This document shows, piece after piece, positions 53,300-63,339 of a stretch of 64,000 bases of DNA; within the stretch, counting starts at the first letter, position 1, and each line of letters opens with the position of its first letter. This DNA is from Tetraselmis striata (taxonomy: Eukaryota; Chlorophyta; Chlorodendrophyceae; Chlorodendrales; Chlorodendraceae). The notes beneath the pieces were generated by a model, which saw only the letters and a list, made by a program, of their open reading frames with translations, did not search any database and was not told the DNA's origin. Location of the stretch: assembly GCA_006384855.1 (NCBI GenBank), contig VCJN01000625.1, forward strand, positions 1-64,000. Direction: 5' to 3'. The translations under genes were made by a program, and so were the position numbers.

Positions 53300-54897
53300 T
53301 CGTAAGCCACGAAAAGTATGCATGGCTTTCAGGGGAAACTTTCGATCTCACAGTATGATAATATTAATTTCTTATTGCAGCCAAGGGCTACAGCATATTC
53401 TACGATGAGGGATCAGCAGCAAATAATACTACGGTAGTGCCTCCCAGCGCCAGACGTCTTCGATCAAACCCGAAACAGCAGATGAGAATGCCTCGCTTGT
53501 GCTGCACTGGCAGCTCGGTGCGGTGCTCTGTCAGCGGTTGGTGCCCGTGGATAGAAGTCTAGAACCCCGCAGCCGGCTATGTACCTTTGCTGTATATCCG
53601 CTAAGAGCCAGTAGCTGAGTAGCCGCCGTTATAGTATTGTGCTACGCGAAAGCTCGCCGCCCGTTATTGCTGGGAGAAGATGGACTCCGGCTGTCTCTGG
53701 AGCGTGATATTCACCCCGCCTCGAAAGTCTCCCCGAGTGGTGCAAGAACCTGCTGCGCACTGCGACCTTTGTGTATGACCTGCTCGTCCTGCTCCCAGAC
53801 GAGGCATGGTCTCGGACGACGACGATCATCGGTTGGTCGACAACCCATATATACACGACATATGTTCGTTCATCTACAGTAGTGGTAGGGTACACGTATA
53901 CAGTCGCATGGAACAGAACACATAATGTACTGCATATACGAATTATTATTTGTAGTATAGCGATTACTAGCGTCTATGGTTTTTTGTTAATTAACATCCC
54001 GCGCGGCAAATTGTTGTAGTGCGTATGCGTACTTATTCAAAGGGGTTTATCAGATATCATGACTGACGACGACTGACTAATTGATTCACTATGACAGAGG
54101 CAGCCGCAGACGAGCGCGCCCGCCAAGCGCGCGCTATATATGTATGCCGTTCGACATGTACCTCTCCACAAAAGTCCAAGGCCCCTTTTGGCGGAATCAT
54201 CATATTCAAGAGCGGAATGAGGTTCAAATAGGGGTCAACAAAGATCCATGACCAGCAGGGCAGGTAAGACGCCGTGTAACACAAATGGTCCTGATGACGC
54301 CATTTTCGGCGTTTCGGGCACACCAACACCACATCATGGGTTGGCGCCCCACACGCGTCGCTGCGCATTCATCGACTCACCGTTCCATGGCGACAGCAAG
54401 GCCACGGATGGTTTAGCAAACATATATTACGAGTAGCAAAGGGCTTTGGTGGTGGTGGTTGGGGTGGACGCATGCAACCACCGGGTCAATGCAAGCACGT
54501 GATAAATGTCGGGACACAATCATTGCGCGGTTGTCCTCTTTCGCTATACAAGCAACCCTGCTAGACAATGGCAATACAGTGCTCATATCATACCACTATT
54601 TTTGAAGAACAATACTCAGCCGAAAACCCCGAAACGAGCATTGTAAATTCTATAGAGTAGTTGGAATTGCAATGCACGCTATTCGCGGAACACTCAACTC
54701 ACGACAACGTGCAACGGGCATGTGAACGTGCGCTTACTACCATAGAAGAGCTTTGCTCATGGCCGCGCTTGACGTATGCGCTTCAAAAATTAGCGATACC
54801 CGCCCGCTCGTGCGCGCCGGGAAAACGGAAATCGCCGGTCAGCAATAAATGCGCAAAATTTGCAAAGTAAGCACACATTATATAAAATAAGATCACA

Positions 54898-55070
54898 GTG
54901 TGGCTGTTAAGTGTGTGCGAGGTACTTAGTCGCACCCGCACCAACGCCCGCTAAGTCCGCGCACCGAGGTTCGCGCGCGGCGGGCCCGCCTCACTACAAG
55001 GAAATATGTAGATGACGAATCGAACCTGCGCATGAGCGTGCGCGCGTACGAAGAGCGTCGCTTAAACGCT
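54898..55070. repeat. Dispersed repeat family R2, intergenic copy
   Basis: Near full-length match of 7269-7443. Its minus strand reads GCGCAGGTTCGATTC, which fits a Pol III B box (GGTTCGANTC) better than the other copy. Confidence 0.6.
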
Positions 55071-55864
55071 CAGCTGTGAGGATATATCTTATACCCTCAC
55101 TAGCCCTAATCACCATAGCACAATAGGCGCGTAGCGCGCGCCCGTCGGATGACGGGCTGCAGCCCGCGCCCTGTCGGACGCATCACGCCGCTTGATATAT
55201 CAGGCACGGCGCGTGTCGTCTTGTAGTGAGATCATACTTGACCACCACCATAGCGGAATAGCCACCACCAGCGCACATTCCCTCACATTTGGTGCTTCTA
55301 CCTACTCGATCGCTCCCTCGCAACCACGATTCAACCATACCATACCTGCCTGTCGCATAGCGACTGCTGCGGGCGTTGGCGATTACCCCGCCGGAACTAT
55401 AATAGACTTCTTTGATAGCCGCCGATACGTAGCGATCCTACCGAGACACAACATAGGGTAGTCGAAACTTCTCGACGACTACCTTCTTCGAATCATAACT
55501 CCACTCCCATCGTCAGTGGAAGCTTACTCTACTCGATGCGCGAGTTGAATACTGCAAAGGATACTGTTCTTCCTGCTCGGAGCCTGTAGATTACCTGGGC
55601 GCGACAACTTCTGCGCGACGCAGGTCAACTTCGACCTTTTAGTATATGAATCGAATTGAGGTTAGTGGCCTAACAGGTAAGCCACTCCACCTCCATCCTA
55701 CCCCAGACTTCCACCCATCCCACCATAGAACATCGTCGCAAATTATAAGCTGTTGCATCTCAAACTATATTGAGCCCACATAGGCCTGAACGCAAAAACC
55801 GCATTGAGTCCACAGAGGCCTGAAACAAAAACGAAGCACAGTCTCAATAATAACGTTGCCAAGA

Positions 55865-56575
55865 ATGGCAGCTGCGGACGAAACGATAACCAGTCACCCA
55901 ATGCGGGTTGACAACGATACCTCCTCCAAGAATGAGGATGATGAGCCACAACTATATGAATCACCACCAAAGTATGTGGCCGTCGTTCTGCATAACACGC
56001 CGGCCGACAATATAGACAAGCAACTCGACGTTGCTATTGTGTCATATTCACATCAGGGTCGCGATTTTTATTGGTTACCATATCTTTGGAGAAATGAACA
56101 TGAAACAGCCATGGAGACAGCAATCGACAGAGTTTGTCGGCGCCAACTGGGTTTAACAGTTAAAGAATCTCACCTGCGCCTCATAACTGAACAACATGTG
56201 AATATAACAGACGATAACATTCCACAGCAAACTCTCGATTTGCACCCATGGCCTCCGAAGTTTCACATTACTGTATTTGACTTGTGTGTCCCATCAAACC
56301 TTTTTTATCGGTTGGTACCAAAGAGGCCCGACTCGAATTGCCCTGTGGTCGCGTCGACTCGACGACGAGAGCCGATCGCAGTGATACGTTACAATATATC
56401 GTGGCAAAAGCTGTTTCATACAATATTCAACAGCTATGACAATGATATATATTTCGATGGTGAGTTGCACCAAAAGCTGGATCAGATTGTAGAGAGTTGT
56501 GGGAATTACCTCTACAAAATTGACCAGTTTTTTATAACTATATGCCTTTCCTGTAGGCCAAATGCAGCCTACTGA
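55865..56575 (+). CDS. Nudix-fold-like protein with degenerate Nudix box (AT-rich cluster, frame 1)
   Basis: 236 residues from ATG 55865. After an acidic start the sequence has a Nudix-like order: a strand (KYVAVVLHNTP), a second strand (LDVAIVSYSHQGRDFYWLP), then ETAMETAIDRVCRRQLGLTV, which lines up with the AaxRExxEExGl helix of a Nudix box. Later come LRLITEQHV and PPKFHITVFDL. The two catalytic glutamates of REXXEE appear replaced (RVCRRQ), so hydrolase activity is unlikely. Base composition is much richer in A/T than the GC-rich host genes, as in the next three frames, pointing to a mobile or viral origin for the block. The Nudix assignment is by eye and needs a profile or structure search. 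Confidence 0.5.
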   Translation: MAAADETITSHPMRVDNDTSSKNEDDEPQLYESPPKYVAVVLHNTPADNIDKQLDVAIVSYSHQGRDFYWLPYLWRNEHETAMETAIDRVCRRQLGLTVKESHLRLITEQHVNITDDNIPQQTLDLHPWPPKFHITVFDLCVPSNLFYRLVPKRPDSNCPVVASTRRREPIAVIRYNISWQKLFHTIFNSYDNDIYFDGELHQKLDQIVESCGNYLYKIDQFFITICLSCRPNAAY

Positions 56576-56597
56576 CAATACCTGCTAAATATGCAGG

Positions 56598-57236
56598 ATG
56601 GATCATAGCCCAGTACACGATGCCCCTCAGGCTCATCAGTTCCCTGCGGTGTTACAAATAGGTCATGCTTTGCCTGACTTTCACGATATGCAACATAATG
56701 CATGCCAACCTGAGGAACAATCTGGCGAGCAAATGCAGCCAGAAGGGGAGGAGGAGATAACATCACAACCCTCCCAACAGCATCATACAGACAATAACTC
56801 AGAGCAGGGCACTGACAGCTCTAGTTCTGATGATGATAATAGGAGGCAGCATATGCCAGCCAAACAAACCAATGAGGTGTTCCCGTCTGGATACCAGACA
56901 TACTATGATCTGCTGCGTGATGACAGCAACAATATTCAAAACATTATCCTGGTTTTTCAATCCAGTGATTCAAATGATAAAATAGATGCGCTGAGACAAG
57001 CGGGCGGACTGGTCCTTCCTTATGCGGACTCAGATCTCGCGCCGTACAAAGATATGGCAGCAAACATTGAACATAACCAAGGCTGGAATGCAGACCTTGT
57101 GGACATGATCGCTGACTTTGACATGGCCTGGACCGACAATATCATGACACAGTATCACAGACTGAACAAACCTGCGGGAGCTGAAGACCCCAGCAGAGAA
57201 CCATATTGCAATTGCAGTACATCGATCATGTGCTAG
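56598..57236 (+). CDS. Acidic, Gln-rich protein of the AT-rich cluster (frame 2)
   Basis: Starts at ATG 56598, 22 bases after the previous stop, and gives 212 residues. The N-terminal half is disordered and rich in Gln/Glu/Ser/Asp (QPEEQSGEQMQPEGEEE, SSSSDDDNRRQ). The C-terminal half is more ordered (YQTYYDLLRDDSNNIQNIIL, NADLVDMIADFDMAWTDN). It overlaps the next frame by about 30 bases. A one-base frameshift may therefore have split one longer protein, or programmed frameshifting may join them. No family is recognised. Confidence 0.4.
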   Translation: MDHSPVHDAPQAHQFPAVLQIGHALPDFHDMQHNACQPEEQSGEQMQPEGEEEITSQPSQQHHTDNNSEQGTDSSSSDDDNRRQHMPAKQTNEVFPSGYQTYYDLLRDDSNNIQNIILVFQSSDSNDKIDALRQAGGLVLPYADSDLAPYKDMAANIEHNQGWNADLVDMIADFDMAWTDNIMTQYHRLNKPAGAEDPSREPYCNCSTSIMC

Positions 57237-58300
57237 CACTTGCTACGCCCAGGCCAGCCAATACTGCTATCATACCGTTCCCAGGGGCATTCATTTCGCA
57301 TGTCCTTGTGTTGACATATTGCAAAATATTTTTGATGGCTCATAAGCCTGGATCCAAGCCCGAATGGGTTGTGGAATATATTAGCCAGCTGGCCCCTCAT
57401 CTGGAGGCATGGAAGCTGAGATATAATGCAGAGGTTCAGGAAGGGTTCACAACCGTCGTTAAGGTATTCCCTGCGGCATCATACCCTAGGAAACAGTATG
57501 CAAACCAACCCATGGGGTTGCCATTCTATTATTCCATCATCCGTAAGATGATAGACCAGGCGGCATCTGGACAACATATTATGAACCTTGCAAGCAAAGG
57601 CAAGGCACCGGTGGAGATTGCTCCGGTGCCTCAACATAACCTACCTGCAGGACATCATGACGGTGTCGCAGGCAAGCGTCCAACATATCCTCCAACTGGA
57701 GAGCCAAGAAACAAGTCGCCCAGGCTTGAGGCCCCACCATCGGTGAGTGGCTGGCCTGACCTGCCCCCAACATATGCTGCCGTAACCGGACAACAACCAT
57801 ATCTGCACCTGAAACTGACCCCGTTGGTGGGGCAGGAAAGGTTGCATGCTAACCATAGCAGTACTCTGTTCTTGACTGAAATCCTACAATTTCTAGACAG
57901 AGTGGGACCCACCGTAACGGCACATGCCTATGACTACATGTCAGAGAGATATGTGCTTGATTCAATCAACAAACAGTCCCATTACTATACAACGATAGAA
58001 ACCATGTTTGCCCAAAAGCGAGGTGTACATGGTACTGCCTTTGATGATTTTCATCAATTGGCAAAGAACATAATATGCTACATCCAAAGCAAAAACTGTA
58101 GCTATGATCCTCAGGATGTCTCATGCATAATGGAATTTTGCCTGCAGACTATATCATACAAGTACTGTAACAATCTTGCCACATCTTTCCGTTGGGTGCT
58201 GCAGTTGATTGGGTACATTGATACTCATCCCAGCACTCCAGAGTATGTCAAACACTATTTGATCGGAAAATTCCGTAAACATAACGAGCTAAAAGTTTAA
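57206..58300 (+). CDS. Helical gag-like protein of the AT-rich cluster (frame 3)
   Basis: Open from 57206, with the first ATG of the frame at 57335. The early part (KPEWVVEYISQLAPHLEAW, YYSIIRKMIDQAASGQHIM) is followed by a Pro-rich linker (KRPTYPPTGEPRNKSPRLEA). A helical C-terminal domain follows (LFLTEILQFLDRVGPTV, FDDFHQLAKNIICYIQSKN, YKYCNNLATSFRWVLQLIGY). A Pro-rich linker, a mostly helical domain and a zinc-knuckle protein directly downstream suggest a gag or capsid-like role. That is inferred from organisation only. Confidence 0.4.
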   Translation: MQLQYIDHVLALATPRPANTAIIPFPGAFISHVLVLTYCKIFLMAHKPGSKPEWVVEYISQLAPHLEAWKLRYNAEVQEGFTTVVKVFPAASYPRKQYANQPMGLPFYYSIIRKMIDQAASGQHIMNLASKGKAPVEIAPVPQHNLPAGHHDGVAGKRPTYPPTGEPRNKSPRLEAPPSVSGWPDLPPTYAAVTGQQPYLHLKLTPLVGQERLHANHSSTLFLTEILQFLDRVGPTVTAHAYDYMSERYVLDSINKQSHYYTTIETMFAQKRGVHGTAFDDFHQLAKNIICYIQSKNCSYDPQDVSCIMEFCLQTISYKYCNNLATSFRWVLQLIGYIDTHPSTPEYVKHYLIGKFRKHNELKV

Positions 58301-58370
58301 TTTCAAAGACAGCTCGAAATTCATACTGTAAGCCACCAGACATTGATCATTAAAACTACACAAGAGATCA

Positions 58371-59042
58371 TTGATATCATCGATTCGTGGAAGATATTCA
58401 GACGAGGTCAAATCCACCCACAATATTCGAACATACCATATTCTTTCCGTCAAGGTCTCCTGCGATGACAGGGCTAGGGTCGAGGGTCGAGGGTCTGGTC
58501 GTGGCTCTAGACCTCCAAGGCAATCATATACCGCAGGACATGGTCATGGTGGCCGGACTGCAGGCCGGGGTCGCACTCAAAGGCAGGCGAACTCCGGGCA
58601 ACTACGATACAATCCAGAGTATCTTTGGATTCACCCTGATGGTACACCGGTCTGCTCATATTGCAATGGATCTGGTCATAATTTCTTGGCTTGCAAATGG
58701 AGAAAGCAAGAAGCAGGAGATCCTGCCCAACCATCAAAGAAACATTATAGTGACCAAATGCTTAAGCGCCAAACAGCCTGGAAGCGGACACCCCCTGACC
58801 AGGGCTGGGCACAAGCATGCCGTCGGGCTTATGATAACCTGAGCATACATCTAGGCTTCCAGCCAGGCTCAGCGGATCTGTTGAACACAGAAGTAACACC
58901 GGACATGCTTCCAAAGCGTGATGGTGGTGGTGGCCGTGGTGATGGTCGAGGCCGCCGAGGCGGCCGAGGAGGCCGCTCTGGAAGAGGCGGCAGTAGAACC
59001 GCTGGCCGTAACAAGGGTGGTCGTGGTGGAGAACACCCTTAG
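58371..59042 (+). CDS. RGG-box and CCHC zinc-knuckle protein of the AT-rich cluster (frame 4)
   Basis: Open from about 58371 to the stop at 59040-59042, without an early ATG, so it is probably the 3' part of a longer gag after a frameshift or short intron. An RG-rich stretch (GRGSGRGSRPPRQS, GHGGRTAGRGRTQ) precedes YLWIHPDGTPVCSYCNGSGH, then NFLACKW. C-SY-C-NGSG-H-NFLA-C is an exact CX2CX4HX4C zinc knuckle, typical of retroelement gag/nucleocapsid proteins and of some cellular RNA-binding proteins. It ends in a long Gly/Arg tail (RGGRGGRSGRGGSRTAGRN). Nucleic-acid binding is therefore well supported. Confidence 0.6.
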   Translation: MISSIRGRYSDEVKSTHNIRTYHILSVKVSCDDRARVEGRGSGRGSRPPRQSYTAGHGHGGRTAGRGRTQRQANSGQLRYNPEYLWIHPDGTPVCSYCNGSGHNFLACKWRKQEAGDPAQPSKKHYSDQMLKRQTAWKRTPPDQGWAQACRRAYDNLSIHLGFQPGSADLLNTEVTPDMLPKRDGGGGRGDGRGRRGGRGGRSGRGGSRTAGRNKGGRGGEHP

Positions 59043-59519
59043 GCCATAATTCAATACTCTAACCCACAACATAGTGGAGATCATCTCGTCCGCAGCGCTC
59101 CAAAGAAGAGCGTGTCTGCTGAGGCACCGACCCAGCAAACAGCAAACAAATCTGCAGTGTAATAGAAAACATTGGCATCTAGCATCCCAACTAAGTAAAA
59201 CATGTAAATATCTTTGCTATGTATTGTGCCAATGCATGTCTCCTACTGTATGATTAAATGTTGCCATAGAGTGCATAAGCTCGCCGTAGTAATGCACTGA
59301 ATTGACAACAGCTTTGATTGGCGGTGATGTGGATTGTACGGCCGTTCAGTTGATCTGTGCCAGGGGACGCTCTGGAGTGGTCCTGAACGTGAGCCTACTC
59401 CTGTCGCTTGCGGCAGGTTCACCAACAATCGGAGTTCATCAAAGTCGGCCGACGAACACATCTCTCTGATCATATCGTTGTAATAGCTGAACTATACAAT
59501 ACTCTGTGATTGAGTATTA
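59043..59519. other. Spacer between the zinc-knuckle and methyltransferase-like frames
   Basis: Nothing is recognised. No reverse transcriptase, RNase H or integrase motif lies here or elsewhere in 55.8-60.8 kb. Confidence 0.5.
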
Positions 59520-60450
59520 ATGGGCAAAACACCAAAACAAGCCCTTACAGAGGATGTGGGACCACTGCGTAGAAAACGTAGGGTCGATGACACTCAGGAT
59601 ACACATGTTGTGCATCATGTACTGGAGACACAAAAGCGCAGAAGGCGCAAACACAATAAACATCACTTTGCCACTGGTCAAAAAGGCAGCTCATCTCAAG
59701 CGCCACAAATAGAACCAGTTGAGCAATTAACATATCAGCAAAAGCCACCAACCAGGGTGGATAATGCTGTGCAAACGGAAACCCTTGAGTTCCGAGACAT
59801 GCAGACTCAAGTTGAGGAGCTCATATCTGACTGTAATAACAGTATGACCAGGGCAATGAGTCCTAGACCCGATCGTAACGATGCAACAGCAACCATAACA
59901 ACAGTCACAACACCCCAGCATGACACCTACCCATCGTTCAATCAGAATGCTTGGGGAGGAATTGAACATGATATGGGGGCCGTTCACCCTTGATGGGGCG
60001 GCAACTGCTGAGACCACAAAGGTGATGGACAGCTGTAGTTCCCCAACTAACTATTTCTTTGATGCTGACATTACTAACCATCAGGTGTGGCTCAATCCAC
60101 CATTTTGAGAAAATCCCTGATTTTACTGCCAGCTTCGAAAGAAAGCGCAGGCAAAACCCATACAATATCTCTGCAGTAATTGCAGTCCCCAAGTGGAAAA
60201 ACAATAAAAATGTTCAACACATTCTGAACATGTACCGTAAAATCCACCATTATCCAAAGGGTGCATATTTGTATGACATCCCTGATCCCAAAAACAATAA
60301 AGAGCGGGTACCAATGGGTCCGACTCCGTTTTCAGTCGATGTATATTTGGCTGATCATACTGTGGAGGACGGAGTGCGTGACAAAACGCACAACATAACA
60401 TCACAATATGAAATCCCCACAGCAAAATTTACCTCTCAGACTGTTGAACC
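59520..60450 (+). pseudogene. Adenine-specific DNA methyltransferase-like gene (phage/retroelement Dam type), frameshifted
   Basis: The frame from ATG 59520 encodes a disordered basic/acidic N-terminus (RRRRKHNKHHFATGQK) and stops at 59991-59993. In a second frame the catalytic part begins (IWGPFTLDGAATAETTK, then FDADITNHQVWLNPPF), with stop at 60106-60108. One base further it continues in a third frame (EKIPDFTASFERKRRQ, ISAVIAVPKWKNNKNVQHIL, YPKGAYLYDIPDP, VPMGPTPFSVDVYLAD). GPFTLDGAA plus NPPF and a following hydrophobic strand with PKW is the pattern of the Dam-like domain found in phages and at the end of DIRS/Gypsy pol proteins. The second break sits in a TTTT run just after NPPF, so the copy is inactive unless sequence error or frameshifting rescues it. 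Confidence 0.6.
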
Positions 60451-60535
60451 ATTTGAGAAAATCCCTGATTTTATTGCCAGCTTCGAAAGGAGGCGCAAAC
60501 ACAATAAACATCACTTTGCCACTGGTCAAAAAGAC
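59630..60535 (+). repeat. Mosaic duplications in the methyltransferase-like locus
   Basis: 60447-60535 is a chimera. Its first half repeats 60098-60146 (CCATTT(T)GAGAAAATCCCT, GCCAGCTTCGAAAG). Its second half repeats 59642-59692 (AGGCGCAAACACAATAAACA, CACTTTGCCACTGGTCAAAA). The two source segments join at a shared AAAG/AGGCGC-type boundary. Confidence 0.8.
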
Positions 60536-63179
60536 AGCACATTCCCTCACAGCTACATGGCCCGATCCCTTTTTTTCCAGATGTTGTACGATCGCCCTAG
60601 CAACATGTACTACTACGCGCCGGATGATCCCGGTACTTTGCGCGCCACCCTACAGTCTCGTACGGGTGAACGCAAGTGTAAGGATACTACGCAAAACGCA
60701 CCAAGCACTGGGTACCAACATGGGGATTTGTGTGGTACATATCCTTACACTCCACCCCCCCCCCCCCCCCCCCCCATAGGATGGAGGACCTCCTCCAGCA
60801 ACGTTTCGGCTTAGATTCGGTGGCGATCCGCATTGGCCGGGTCGTCCAACATTGCGGGATATCATATCAACATATTACATGTTTCTCCGCGGGATCGAAC
60901 CCGGATCTGCGTGCGTAGAAGCACCAACTACTATCCTTACAGCCAGGTACGTACGGGTGTCATGGCCCCGCAATACTTCTGCCTCGCTATCGCTATACTT
61001 CAGTGGGGAACGAATATCTCGGACTAACCGAAGGTCATGCTCTAAGTTCTAGTTTATTAGAACGCTGATATCTAGGCTGCCGGAGCACGTGAACAGTCCT
61101 ATTGAAGTACTTCGAAAAAAGCTTCGTGTTTACGAATGTCGGTGCGGTTATACGAGGCTTGCCAGAGTGGAGCACTTTTCCCAAAAATGCTTTGCATCGT
61201 GTCCCCTCGTAAACCGAAAGGAAGCAAAAAATTAAAATATATGAAATTTACATATTTTCGTATGATAAAGCGTATTTTCACATATCAGAAAAGGTTAAAT
61301 CGCAGCTGTACGCGCAAAATGTATGTGGTATTAAGTATCACTACGTCGCGGATACAACGCGAGGTGTACGAGGCCGGTGATGACCGGTATTTATGCCTAT
61401 ATGATTGGCTGGTGTGATGACACGGATGAATGTACTAAGATTGAGACAAAAGTTCTCGGTAGCTTTGCGCGGTGTGATCGTGATGTGTACGCCTAATGGC
61501 GTGTACGTGCTTCGACGAAATGACATACCCAAGATGTGTTCGTGCTGAGTTGGCTTTTCGTAATTTTGATTGGTCTATATCATACGGCATATCGGAAGAA
61601 GGCAGTCGCACCGTACGCGCACCGTTCCCTACCTGCTGTTGGTTGGGATGCACTGTGGGCAATTTCTACTTTAATTCCAGCAGGATCTTCCAGCACGATA
61701 GCCGTTCTCTCCCACCGTGCACACACCCAGCCAACACTCGCGCATATCCAGGAGCGGGTAATCTGTCATCGCCGCCGTACAAGCAGAGCATCTGTGGCGG
61801 TGTTCGACGAATTTGAAGCGCTCGTCCCGGAGGTGAGACGTTCGCCGCAGCTGTCCGTGGTTCGCCATTTTACGGTATGTTTCTCGTTCCCTTGCTATCC
61901 CTCTCCTGCATCGCCAACACTGCATGCGTACAGAGACAAAGCAAGAGAAGATAGGACGTACTTGGTCATCTAATGTGTTTTGTTTGTTTCTTGGTTACGA
62001 CAAGCACCGCTAGTGGTTTGGGACATGTGTGGAGCGTGGTTTTCCGCGGTCGGGCGCGCGTGCAACAGCGATTTCTACCACTGCGCGGAATGTCGCCGTT
62101 CTGATCGGCAACAGACTTGTCGCGCCGACTGCACCTCCGCCCATCTGTATGATGAGGTTCGTTACCGCCGCCACTGTGCTTTGTGATGGCCGTAGCTGCC
62201 AGCTTTGTGTGCTTATTGACCCGGTCCATTATTCGGTCGCTCGTCTCTTGTAGCGCTGTGTTTCTAGGTCTTGTGCCGCGTCGTCGTTTCGAGCAAGTCT
62301 ATGTCACGTTCAAGTATCTGTCTGACTATCTTTATGTGGTTTCTCTCATTGTAAGGGAAAGCCATGGCGCGGCCCCCGTAGCGCGCTTGTACGCGCAAAT
62401 GTATACGGGGGCCAGTCAGGACCACCACTTGCCTCCTCGGCGGCCGACCGGACGGTCCACGCTATCTCCTTTGTTGTGGCACGCTCCATCGAGCCCACCA
62501 CAGGAAAGTCGCGGCAACTCTCCCGCGCAAGGTGCCGGTCTTCCGCCATCGTACTGTGTATGGTGAGCGTAGCCCTTCGCGCCCCTCCCCCCCCCCCCCC
62601 CCCCCCCCCCCCTGTTAGGGTTTGTTGTGTGGTTAATGGACGCGCTGTGCTTGCGACGCGCTAACTGCTACCCGCAAACGAGTTACTGCTAACTCGCCCA
62701 ACGCGAGGAGAGGACGGAGCCGCATCGCTTTCCCACTCAGTGGAACAAGGTCAGCCAGTCCCTTCGACTAGTGTCGACCAACAGTGACCCGTGGCTGCCC
62801 GTAACGTAGTGTGGGCACGGCTCGATCTGGACTATTAGTCCCGCCCTACTCGGCGTAGGTGCCGAAATGCGCTCCGATTGGGGCGGCGGCCGCATGCCAG
62901 CGCATGCTCGTCGGCTAGTAAACATGCGAGTAGAAAGTGACATACACTGCCAGTGGCCAAGCCAGCGCCCATGGCACATGGCTACTCCCACGCCGCGGTA
63001 CTTCTATTGTGCCGCGCGCCGTGGACCCAAACGCCGACGCGGAGAGGGCCGCCATAGCGACATGGCGCTCTGCTCGCCCCCCTCGCGACATCCATCGCGC
63101 CGATTCTTGCACGCCCGAGTCCCCCTTTATAAGACATCGCGTCCGTTGTAATCTCAGCATCCGGCAAGTCGCGCTAGTA
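60451..63179. other. Degraded region between methyltransferase-like and reverse-transcriptase remnants
   Basis: Contains a poly-C run at 60756-60774, a tRNA-like B-box at about 60885 and a second poly-C run at about 62588-62611. Frames such as 61796-61973 and 61980-62186 (with a Cys-rich FYHCAECRRSDRQQTC) look like decayed coding DNA but no domain can be named. It may be the 5' part of the element whose reverse transcriptase follows. Confidence 0.45.
60880..60960 (-). other. tRNA-like/SINE-like Pol III promoter fragment
   Basis: On the minus strand GGATAGTAGTTGGTGC is followed about 25 bases later by CCGGGTTCGATCCCGCGGAG. The second block is a very good B-box/T-arm-like sequence; the first is a poor A-box. 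Stem pairing of a true T-arm fails at two positions. A tRNA-derived repeat is more likely than a functional tRNA. Confidence 0.35.
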
Positions 63180-63339
63180 TGAATCGCCGTGTTATCAGCA
63201 TGATATCTAGAGATGTATGCGCCCCGTTTTTGGACGGGCTCGCCCCCGGTTTCTTTCATCTGGATGTCGATCGAGGACGATTCTACTCCGGCCCAACTGA
63301 AGTGTATGGACGGTTAATTGGCTCGCTTCCTGGCCGTTG

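Larger units (their letters stand above)
52593..55864. other. Intergenic region before the AT-rich cluster
   Basis: One possible signal-peptide exon (53085-53299, minus) and one R2 repeat copy (54898-55070) are the only structures. The rest shows scattered short open frames without family resemblance. From about 55.1 kb towards 55.86 kb the sequence is non-coding and leads into the AT-rich reading frames. Confidence 0.5.

Noticed and set aside
60860-60960. tRNA gene on the minus strand
   Set aside because: The B box is good but T-stem pairing fails and no cloverleaf can be drawn; kept only as a tRNA-like fragment.
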